From contig JAHDQN010000006.1 of the NCBI GenBank assembly GCA_018433775.1, positions 1 to 64,000 of the forward strand: a DNA stretch of 64,000 nucleotides, in the 5' to 3' direction. Position numbers and translations under genes: made by a program. Each line of letters begins with the position of its first letter. Within the stretch, counting starts at the first letter, position 1. The notes below the pieces were generated by a model, which was given only the letters and a program-made list of their open reading frames with translations, searched no databases and had not been told where the DNA came from. Shown piece after piece: positions 55,950-63,515 of the stretch. The DNA comes from Deltaproteobacteria bacterium (lineage in GTDB: Bacteria; Desulfobacterota; Desulfomonilia; UBA1062).

Positions 55950-57254
55950 ATGTATTCTCTCCACGAACAGGGTTCCAAGGTTATCTACCGGGACCGGGTC
56001 GAGGATGCGGCGATATCGGCCGAACGCGGCCAGTGCCTCGGCCTGGCTGGTTTCGAGGAACCGCCCGCTATCTCCTGGCCCGGAGATTTCAAGGCCGCGT
56101 TCCAGCTTCCCTTAAGAACTCTGCCGCTGCGTGAACTTGCGCAGGGCGCATCGCGGGTGGCCGTCATCGTCTCCGATTCCACCCGTGGCGTTCCCACGGC
56201 AAAGGTCATGCCCATGATCCTTCAGGAGCTCGCCTCGGCCGGCATCAGCCCGCGCGACATCACGGTGGTCGTCGCCACAGGCGTTCACCGGCCGGCCACC
56301 GAGCAGGAGATCGGCGATATCGTAGGGAAAGAGCATCTCGACGAGCTTCCCTGCACCATAAGCCACGATCCTTACGATGCTGAAAAGCTCGTGTATCTCG
56401 GAACGACATCGTACGGCACGCCTGTCGAAGTCTCCCGGGCCGTCTATGAGGCCGACTTCAGAATATCCGTGGGGAAAGTGGAGCCCCACGAGTTCGCGGG
56501 ATTTTCCGGCGGGAGGAAGTCGGTCCTCCCGGGAATCGCCAGCGAACGGACCATCGAGATCAACCACCGTCCGGAGATGCTCATGTCGCCGGAGGCCCGG
56601 CCGGGCCAGCTCCTGAAGAACCCGATCCATCTGGATATGATCGAAGCAGCCATGATGCTGAAGATCCATTTCACCGTCAACCTGGTCCTGAACCAGGCAG
56701 GCGAGACGGTGGGAATATTCGCCGGCGACATGATCGCCGCACACCTGGCGGCGGCGCGCTTCATGCGCTCGTACTGCCAGATCTCGCTGAGGCACCGGCC
56801 CGATATCATCGTGACCACGCCGGGCAGGCCCCTGAACATCAACTTCTACCAGTCCGTCAAGCCGCTCATCGCCCTGGCTCCGGTCATGGCGCCCGGAGGG
56901 GTTCTCGTGCTCTACAGCTCCTGCCGCGACGGACTCGGTACCGAAGATATGCTGATTCCCTACGAGGGGGCGCGGGATATCGAGGAAGTCATCCGCCGTT
57001 TGAATGCCGATTACCGCATCCAGATGGACCACGCCCTTCTGCTGGGCAAGATTCTGCTCAAGGGCATCCGTATCGTGGCGGCTACGCCGAGCATCGATCC
57101 CGACGTGTTGCACAAGATGTTCCTGGACACGGCCGAAACTCCGCAGAAGGCACTGGAAAAGGCCATGAATATGGTCGCGAGCCCGGAGCCCAAGGTGCTG
57201 TTTTTCCCTCAGGCACAGAGGGCGTTATCCGTTCTTGCAACTGAGACAACATAA
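55950..57254 (+). CDS. LarA-like nickel-dependent 2-hydroxyacid racemase
   Basis: A 434-residue protein like lactate racemase LarA. Known LarA residues are all present: an Asp/Arg pair in SDSTRGVP, His113 in ATGVHRP, His180 and Lys190 in EPHEFAGFSGGRK, and His206 in INHRPEM. Lys190 and His206 align with L. plantarum Lys184 and His200, which hold the nickel-pincer cofactor. LarA-type enzymes invert the 2-carbon of lactate or other 2-hydroxy acids by hydride transfer. It lies 8 bp after dctQ. The cofactor-making genes larB, larC and larE are not in the window. In this operon the substrate may be glycerate or another hydroxy acid. Confidence 0.9.
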   Translation: MYSLHEQGSKVIYRDRVEDAAISAERGQCLGLAGFEEPPAISWPGDFKAAFQLPLRTLPLRELAQGASRVAVIVSDSTRGVPTAKVMPMILQELASAGISPRDITVVVATGVHRPATEQEIGDIVGKEHLDELPCTISHDPYDAEKLVYLGTTSYGTPVEVSRAVYEADFRISVGKVEPHEFAGFSGGRKSVLPGIASERTIEINHRPEMLMSPEARPGQLLKNPIHLDMIEAAMMLKIHFTVNLVLNQAGETVGIFAGDMIAAHLAAARFMRSYCQISLRHRPDIIVTTPGRPLNINFYQSVKPLIALAPVMAPGGVLVLYSSCRDGLGTEDMLIPYEGARDIEEVIRRLNADYRIQMDHALLLGKILLKGIRIVAATPSIDPDVLHKMFLDTAETPQKALEKAMNMVASPEPKVLFFPQAQRALSVLATETT

Positions 57255-57286
57255 TAAATACATAGGGTTAAAGGAGTGGAAATACC

Positions 57287-58561
57287 ATGAAAAAGTTCAA
57301 GATTACGGGCGTTACAGCCAGGGAGATACTTGACTGCCGGTGGAATCCGACGGTGCAGGTGGACGTCTGGGTGAACAACGAGATCATCGGCCGGGCCGAT
57401 GTTCCCTCGGGGAGGTCTACGGGCGCAAACGAGGCCAAGGAGCTCCGTGACGGGGAAGAGCGGTACGACGGCATGGGTGTCCGCCGGGCGGTCAGGAATG
57501 TCAACGAGATCCTTGGGCCTGAGGTCATCGGCATGGATGTCACGGACCAGCGGAAGATCGACGAGAAGCTGCGCGCCCTCGACGGGAGCACAGACAAATC
57601 GAATCTCGGGGCGAACGCACTGGCCGGCGTTTCAGTGGCGGTGGCGCGCGCCGCTTCCCATGCCGTTCAGCTGCCTCTGTACCGGTACATTAACTGCAAC
57701 GCTCACGTGCTGCCCGTTCCGCTCCTGAACCTCCTCAACGGCGGCAAGCTGACCTCGAACGACCTCGATTTCCAGGAGTTCTGCATCTTCCCCATCGGAG
57801 CCGAGACCTTCACGGAGGCCATGACTATCGGCAATGCGGTCAACAACAAGCTCCGCGAGATCGTGATCAAAAACTATGGCAAGATTGCGGCGAACGTGGG
57901 CGACGAGGGCGGGTTCGCGACCCCGATCAAGAAGGTCCGCGAGGCGATGGACTGCCTCGTCCTGGCGGTGGAGCGATCCGGGCATGCCGACAAGATCGTC
58001 TACGGTTTCGACTGCGCGGCCACGCATTTCTACAACGAGGAGACGAAGAAATACACCCTCGAGGGCGTCGAGCTCACGACCGGCGAGCTGCTCGACTACT
58101 ACAAGGACCTCATCAAGAGCTACCCGATCATGACCATCGAAGACCCGTTCGCGGAGGACGACATCGAAGGCTTTGTCAGGGCCACCAAAGAGCTCGGCAT
58201 CCAGATCATCGGCGACGACTTCTTCTGCACGAACCCCGACCGCATCCGCCAGAGGGCGCCCATGGGCGGTTCAAATGCCCTCCTGTGGAAGTTCAACCAG
58301 ATCGGAACGCTTTCGGAGGCGCTCGATGCCGCCGAGCTTTCCTACCGGCAGGGGTTCGGGATCATGGTTTCGGAGCGCTCGGGAGAGACTGAGGACCCCA
58401 TCATCTCCGATTTCGTGGTCGGCATCAACGCGGGCCAGATCAAGACAGGCGCCGGTGTCCGCGGTGAGAGGACCGCGAAGTACAACCGACTGTTCCAGAT
58501 CGAGGAAGAGCTGGGTTCACAGGCCCGCTACGCGGGAAGGGATTTCCGCTGTGCGTTTTAG
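57287..58561 (+). CDS. Enolase-family protein with altered active site
   Basis: A 424-residue protein of full enolase length. Kept: loop Ser44 in SGRSTG, Glu164 and Glu207 (VGDEGGF), metal ligands Asp242 (FDCAA), Glu285 (IEDPF), Asp310 (GDDFF), catalytic Lys335 (LWKFNQIGT), Arg364-Ser365 and Lys386 (QIKTGA). Changed: NGGKL has Leu155 where enolases have His, VSERSGETED has Glu363 where they have His (E. coli His369), and CRWNPT and GRSTG replace SRGNPT and GASTG. Ordinary enolase converts 2-phosphoglycerate to phosphoenolpyruvate. The position between a LarA-like racemase and a glycerate 2-kinase points to a related phospho-acid. It may use a different substrate or be a poor enolase. Confidence 0.9.
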   Translation: MKKFKITGVTAREILDCRWNPTVQVDVWVNNEIIGRADVPSGRSTGANEAKELRDGEERYDGMGVRRAVRNVNEILGPEVIGMDVTDQRKIDEKLRALDGSTDKSNLGANALAGVSVAVARAASHAVQLPLYRYINCNAHVLPVPLLNLLNGGKLTSNDLDFQEFCIFPIGAETFTEAMTIGNAVNNKLREIVIKNYGKIAANVGDEGGFATPIKKVREAMDCLVLAVERSGHADKIVYGFDCAATHFYNEETKKYTLEGVELTTGELLDYYKDLIKSYPIMTIEDPFAEDDIEGFVRATKELGIQIIGDDFFCTNPDRIRQRAPMGGSNALLWKFNQIGTLSEALDAAELSYRQGFGIMVSERSGETEDPIISDFVVGINAGQIKTGAGVRGERTAKYNRLFQIEEELGSQARYAGRDFRCAF

Positions 58562-58689
58562 GCGCCCGAACGCAGGATTTTCATATTCCGGCAGCACGCA
58601 ACAGAAGTGACTTCCCCATGGCCGAAGGCGGTGCCGAGGCGAGACACCTCGTCACCGCCCGAGGCGGTAAACAAGATGAGGAGTTCCCC

Positions 58690-60051
58690 ATGAGCTATAT
58701 CAAGAACAGAAACACGCTGCTGTCCCACGGCAACATCGGGCTGCGCCGGAGTGCTCTGGATATCGTGGATCATGCGCTGGCCAAGGCGGATCCGTATTTT
58801 GCGGTCATGAAACTGGTCCGTCTCGAGGGGGACATCCTTCATGTAGGCGGAATTCGCATCGATCTGAAAGAGCTGGGAAGGATCTTTCTTCTGGGGACCG
58901 GCAAGGCGACCTTCCCCATTGCAAAGGCACTGGAGGAGATCCTGGGAGACCGGATCGACGACGGCGTGATCATCTGCAAGTACGGGCAGGAAGGCAAGCT
59001 CTCCCATGCGCGGCTCTATTTTTCCAGTCATCCCATCCCGGACGAGGCAGGGTTCAATGCAGCCAGGGAGGCCCTCGCACTGGCCGGAAAGACGCAGCCC
59101 GGAGATCTGGTGTTCGCATGCGTCACCGGCGGCAGCTCCGCGCTCATGCCCTATCCGGTGGAAGGAGTCACCCTGGATGAGAAGAAGCAGGTGAACAGGT
59201 TGCTGCTCACCTGCGGGGCCAACATCATCGAGATCAACGCGGTCCGGAAACACCTGAGCAGGATCAAGGGCGGATGGCTTGCCAAGGCGGTCCACCCCCA
59301 GGCCCATGTCATCAATCTGACCGTTTCAGATGTGATCGGCGATCCGCTCGATTACATCACCTGCCCGACGGTGCCCGATACCTCGAGCTTCGACGACGCG
59401 CGCAGGACGCTCGCCAAATACGATCTCTGGGACAAGGTGCCTTCATCCGTGAGCCGGTACCTGAAAGAAGGCGGACCGTCCCGGGAGACGCCCAAGGACC
59501 TCTCCGATCACCGGATAGACAACTTCATCATCGTTCCCGGCACCGCCGCCTGTGACGGGGCGGCCGAACGGGCGCGGGAGCTGGGCTTCGAGGTCATGAT
59601 CCTCTCCACCATGTTCGAGGGGGAGAGCAGGGAGCTGGGCGGGACCTTTGCGGCCATCGCCAGAGAAATCCTTCTGACCGGAAGGCCGGTGAGACCCCCC
59701 TGTGTGGTGATCGGCGGTGGAGAGACCACGGTAAGGATCACATCGGAGGCCGGGCAGGGGGGGCCCAATCAGGAATTCGCCCTGGGCGCTTCACTCTGGA
59801 TTGACGGGGTCGGCGACGTGGTGATCGTCGGGCAGGATTCGGACGGCACCGACGGCCCCACGGACATCGCCGGGGGGATCGTGGACAACTTTACGATGGA
59901 ACGGGCGCGGGAGCAGGGCATCGATATCTATGAAGCGCTGGGCAGACACGACGTGACACCCGTGCTTCTCCGGCTCGAAGACGCCATTCTGACCGGTGCG
60001 ACCGGTACGAACGTCAACGACCTGAAGCTGATGCTGGTACTGCCGAAGTGA
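58690..60051 (+). CDS. Glycerate 2-kinase (MOFRL family)
   Basis: A 453-residue protein from the ATG at 58690 behind GAGGAG. The two-domain MOFRL architecture is clear: N-terminal GTGKATFPIAKALE, SSHPIPDEAG, TGGSSALMPYP, NAVRKHLSRIKGG and SDVIGDPLDYI, and C-terminal VIGGGETTVRI, GGPNQEFALG, QDSDGTDGPTDIAGGIVD and TGTNVNDL. It phosphorylates D-glycerate at C2 to 2-phosphoglycerate with ATP, which would be the substrate of an enolase. The preceding gene encodes an enolase-family protein, so the two steps are adjacent. Confidence 0.93.
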   Translation: MSYIKNRNTLLSHGNIGLRRSALDIVDHALAKADPYFAVMKLVRLEGDILHVGGIRIDLKELGRIFLLGTGKATFPIAKALEEILGDRIDDGVIICKYGQEGKLSHARLYFSSHPIPDEAGFNAAREALALAGKTQPGDLVFACVTGGSSALMPYPVEGVTLDEKKQVNRLLLTCGANIIEINAVRKHLSRIKGGWLAKAVHPQAHVINLTVSDVIGDPLDYITCPTVPDTSSFDDARRTLAKYDLWDKVPSSVSRYLKEGGPSRETPKDLSDHRIDNFIIVPGTAACDGAAERARELGFEVMILSTMFEGESRELGGTFAAIAREILLTGRPVRPPCVVIGGGETTVRITSEAGQGGPNQEFALGASLWIDGVGDVVIVGQDSDGTDGPTDIAGGIVDNFTMERAREQGIDIYEALGRHDVTPVLLRLEDAILTGATGTNVNDLKLMLVLPK

Positions 60052-60088
60052 CCGCAGTGCCCGGGAAAAGGAGGAACTCCAGATTTCC

Positions 60089-61078
60089 ATGACAGACCGG
60101 ACTCCCCGTTCAGCTGCGGTGGTGTTTGCCGACCGGGTGTACCTGTCGAGCAGTGCGGAGGCCGCACTCACCCGCATGGGCGGCTACGCATGGGCCGATG
60201 CCGGAAGCGCCGGTGACCTGGCGGAGAAGATCGGGGACTCCCCCGCCGCGAAGATCATCGTCACGGAGTACGTTCCGGTGAACGACCTGGTGCTGGATCG
60301 GGCCCCGTCTGTGAAGGGCGTGATCGCATACGGCGCCGGATACGATCACCTCGACGTGGAAGCGCTGAGACGAAGGAACGTCCAGGCGTGCAACTGCCGG
60401 GGAGAAAATTCCCAGGCGGTGGCTGAGCTCGCGTTCGGGCTGCTCCTGAGCCTGCTGAGGAAGATTCACCGGGCCGATTCGTGGGTGCGGACCGGTGAAT
60501 GGTCCAGCACGGGCATGGCCCTGCCGGACTGGGTCATGGGAAGGGAACTGTGGAAGAAGACGCTGGGAGTGATCGGGCTGGGAAACATCGGGACGCGTGT
60601 GGCCAGGATCGCGCACGGGTTCGATATGAAGGTCCTCGGCCATGATCCGGTCATGGACCATGGGTCGTGCGGCGGGCCGGGGGTTGAGCCTGTCGCGTTG
60701 CCCGACCTCCTGGGGCGCTCCGACATGATCACCCTCCACGTTCCTCTCACCCCCTCCACGCAAGAAATGATCAACGCCCGGGCCCTGGAAATGGTGAAAC
60801 CGGGCATGGTCCTGGTGAACACCTCCCGGGGGAGAGTGATCGATGAAGCGGCCCTCGTCCATGCGCTTAAGACCGGGCGCATCGCGGGAGCCGCGCTGGA
60901 TGTCTTCGCCTCCGAACCCCTGCCGCCCTCTCACCCGCTGGCATGCATGGAGAACGTGGTTCTTTCGCCGCACATGGGGGCCCTTACCCGGGAAGCGGGT
61001 GAGCGTCTCTGCGACTCCGTGGTCCGGCAGGTCAGGGATATCCTCGAAGGGGTGCAGCCCGAGGGCCTCATCCGCTGA
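60089..61078 (+). CDS. D-2-hydroxyacid dehydrogenase
   Basis: A 329-residue member of the D-isomer specific 2-hydroxyacid dehydrogenase family. The NAD fold is LGVIGLGNIGTRVARIA; catalytic Arg is in NTSRGRVIDEAAL, Glu in DVFASEPLPP, and His in VVLSPHMGAL. The Asp at the end of the second strand (LGHDP) suggests NAD rather than NADP. Such enzymes reduce 2-oxo acids (hydroxypyruvate, glyoxylate, 3-phosphohydroxypyruvate). Behind the glycerate kinase a role as hydroxypyruvate or tartronate-semialdehyde-like reductase is reasonable. An AAAGGAGG site is rather distant from the ATG. Confidence 0.92.
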   Translation: MTDRTPRSAAVVFADRVYLSSSAEAALTRMGGYAWADAGSAGDLAEKIGDSPAAKIIVTEYVPVNDLVLDRAPSVKGVIAYGAGYDHLDVEALRRRNVQACNCRGENSQAVAELAFGLLLSLLRKIHRADSWVRTGEWSSTGMALPDWVMGRELWKKTLGVIGLGNIGTRVARIAHGFDMKVLGHDPVMDHGSCGGPGVEPVALPDLLGRSDMITLHVPLTPSTQEMINARALEMVKPGMVLVNTSRGRVIDEAALVHALKTGRIAGAALDVFASEPLPPSHPLACMENVVLSPHMGALTREAGERLCDSVVRQVRDILEGVQPEGLIR

Positions 61079-61229
61079 GGGCCTCCCGTCCTGAAGGACT
61101 TGCCGTGAGAGGTTTATTTCTGAGAAGATGCCCAGGGCGGCGTGTTCTTCCATGTCCGCCGGCTGTGGATGTCCTTGCCCGTGCAGTGCATCACGGGGTA
61201 TACAGGACCTCTATGAGCGGGGGTATCGG

Positions 61230-62207
61230 GTGAACATACAGCGGTTTGTCGAGGACTATTTCTGGATTTTTCTGTTGCTGGGCATGTTCCTGGGCTTTGC
61301 CTTCCCCGACCAGGCGACCGCGCTGGAGCCCTATGTCATCGTCTTCGTGATGCTGCTCCTGTACGTGGTTTTCCTCAAGATCGACATGGTCAGCATCATC
61401 GGGCACATTAAGAAGCCCCTGCTTCTCCTCTACCTGCTGGTATGCAACATGCTCGTCATCCCGGTCCTGACGTATGTATTCACCCTGCCTCTGGATCCCG
61501 AAATCCGTGTCGGGCTGGTTCTCCTGGCCTGTCTCCCCTCCGGTACGGCGGCACCGGCTCTCACCGAGATCGTGAAGGGAACCACCTCTCTCACCCTGGT
61601 GCTCACGGTGTTGAGCTCCCTCATCGCTCCACTGACCATAACCGGTCTGTTCTATGTGCTCTACCACACCGCGATTCCCCTCGATTACACCGAACTGTTT
61701 CTGGCCCTGGCGGCCTTTATTCTCGTTCCGCTCCTGGCATCGCAGATCTCGAAAAGCCTGTTCGGCGGCGCTATCGACCGGTACAAACAGTATTCCGGCG
61801 CTGTCAGCATGCTCATCATGGTGGTCATCATCATGGTGGTGATCGGAAAGGAAGCGGACTACATCCGATCGAACATAAAAGACATATTCGGCATCCTGCT
61901 CGTGCTGTACGCGGTCTTCTTCGTCTTTCAGGTCATCGGGTATTTCCAGGCGTTCTGGCTCCGGCCCGACGAGCGCATCGCGGTCTCCGTCTCAAAGATG
62001 GCCATGAACAACGTGCTCGGCGTGGTGATCGCGATCAGCTATTTCCATCCCCAGATCGCGCTCATCCTGGTGCTCTCCGAGATTCCCTGGAACACGATGC
62101 CGATCCTCTACTCGTTCATCCGGAAGATGCACCGAAAGCCGGAGACAGCCGTCGGGAAGAGGGACGGAACAGAGCGGGAAGAGGCGGGCAACCCGGGACG
62201 GATGTAG
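61230..62207 (+). CDS. BASS-type Na+-dependent transporter, copy 1
   Basis: About 325 residues from the GTG at 61230; the frame is open upstream but the extra 34 residues are Cys-rich and not family-like. Ten hydrophobic segments are seen. The bile acid:sodium symporter pattern is LPSGTAAPALTEIVKGTTSL in the middle and KMAMNNVLGVVIAISYFHP late (the two crossover regions). Members move organic anions with sodium. It follows the hydroxyacid dehydrogenase gene by 150 bp. The C-terminal 25 residues are charged. A near-identical paralogue follows 300 bp later. Confidence 0.88.
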   Translation: MNIQRFVEDYFWIFLLLGMFLGFAFPDQATALEPYVIVFVMLLLYVVFLKIDMVSIIGHIKKPLLLLYLLVCNMLVIPVLTYVFTLPLDPEIRVGLVLLACLPSGTAAPALTEIVKGTTSLTLVLTVLSSLIAPLTITGLFYVLYHTAIPLDYTELFLALAAFILVPLLASQISKSLFGGAIDRYKQYSGAVSMLIMVVIIMVVIGKEADYIRSNIKDIFGILLVLYAVFFVFQVIGYFQAFWLRPDERIAVSVSKMAMNNVLGVVIAISYFHPQIALILVLSEIPWNTMPILYSFIRKMHRKPETAVGKRDGTEREEAGNPGRM

Positions 62208-62290
62208 AACAAAGGCGAAAAAATGCATCATCCGGCAAGCTTCTACTGGCGGAGGCCGGTCGGGTAGGGTATACTCGAATACGATCGTTT

Positions 62291-62408
62291 GAGTCCTCCT
62301 TCGCGACTGCTTCGGAGGACTTAAAAGGTGTGGGCACATTCCCGTTGGAAGCTTTTAGGCCTCAACAGGGTCGAAGGGCTTGCCGTTTAAAAGGTCCATA
62401 CCGTTGAT
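62291..62408 (+). repeat. Dispersed intergenic repeat, copy B
   Basis: Aligns with the minus strand of 7584-7705. It opens with a perfect 8-bp inverted repeat (AGTCCTCC at 62292-62299, GGAGGACT at 62314-62321). Blocks shared with copy A include CACATT, CCGTTG, AAGCTTTT, CAGGGTC, TGCC and CATACC-TTGAT. It lies between the two BASS genes. The hairpin could terminate the first one. Confidence 0.6.
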
Positions 62409-62504
62409 GAACTGACATGACAAGGCCCGGCAAGGTGTCGAGTGATGGGAGGCTACGGCCTGCCGGTCCGGGTTGCATCCTTCAAAAGAGAGAGACCGCA
62501 TCAC

Positions 62505-63416
62505 GTGAGCTTACAGCGTTTTGTCGATGACTATTTCTGGCTTTTTCTGCTGCTGGGTATCTTCCTCGGATTCGCCTTTCCTGACCAGGTGCTTGTCCTG
62601 GAGCCCTATGTCGTGGTCTTCATGATGTCGCTTCTCTACATCGTGTTCCTGAAGATCGACATGGCGGGCGTCATCGGGCATATCAGGAAGCCCATGCTGC
62701 TCGTTTATCTGCTCGTGTGCAACCTCCTCGTCATCCCGGTCCTTGCATACGTTCTGACCCTGCCGCTCGATCCGGACATCAGAATCGGGGTGATCCTGCT
62801 CGCCAGTCTGCCCTCGGGAATGTCGGCACCCGCCTTGACCGAGATCGTCAAGGGCAGGACTTCGCTGACCCTGGTGATGACGACGATCAGCTCCATGATC
62901 GCCCCCGTGACGATCACCGCATTGTTCTACCTGCTTTTCCGGACCTCGATTCCCCTGGACTACAGCCGGCTGTTTCTCAGTCTGGCCGCTTTTATCCTGG
63001 TACCGCTTCTGGCCGCGCACCTGACGAGGCAGGTTCTCGTCAGCGCCGTCGAGCGGAGCAGGAGGTATTCCGGGGCTGTGAGCGTGCTGCTGATGACCGT
63101 GATCGTCATGGTGGTCATCGGAAAGGAAGCGGATCACATCGCTGCTCATCCGGGAGAGATCGCGGGCATCCTGCTCGTGCTGTATGCGGTGTTTTTCGTC
63201 TTTCAGGTCGTGGGGTATTTCCAGGCGTTCTGGCTTCAGCCCGACGAGCGCATCGCGGTCTCGGTATCCAAGATGGCCATGAACAACGTGCTCGGCGTGG
63301 TGATCGCGATGCGCTATCTCAATCCCCAGATCGCGCTGGTCCTGGCGCTCTCGGTCATTCCCTGGAACACCCTGCCGGTCCTCTACGCCTTTGTCCGCAG
63401 AAACCTCCGCGCATAG
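62505..63416 (+). CDS. BASS-type Na+-dependent transporter, copy 2
   Basis: A 303-residue paralogue of the preceding transporter; most residues match by eye, from SLQRFVDDYFWLFLLLGIF to KMAMNNVLGVVIAMRYLNP and PWNTLPVLYAFVRR. The GTG at 62505 corresponds to the start of copy 1. It lacks the charged C-terminal tail. Crossover motifs LPSGMSAPALTEIVKGRTSL and the late KMAMNNVLG are conserved. The duplication may reflect two related substrates, two cellular conditions or dosage. Confidence 0.88.
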   Translation: MSLQRFVDDYFWLFLLLGIFLGFAFPDQVLVLEPYVVVFMMSLLYIVFLKIDMAGVIGHIRKPMLLVYLLVCNLLVIPVLAYVLTLPLDPDIRIGVILLASLPSGMSAPALTEIVKGRTSLTLVMTTISSMIAPVTITALFYLLFRTSIPLDYSRLFLSLAAFILVPLLAAHLTRQVLVSAVERSRRYSGAVSVLLMTVIVMVVIGKEADHIAAHPGEIAGILLVLYAVFFVFQVVGYFQAFWLQPDERIAVSVSKMAMNNVLGVVIAMRYLNPQIALVLALSVIPWNTLPVLYAFVRRNLRA

Positions 63417-63515
63417 CCGGGGGGTGGTGATGCCCGTGCGTTTCGAGCAGGGCCGTGGTGGAACGGCCTGCAGGCACAGAGAAACGGCATCATGAATTAG
63501 CTGAAGGCCCGGGCT

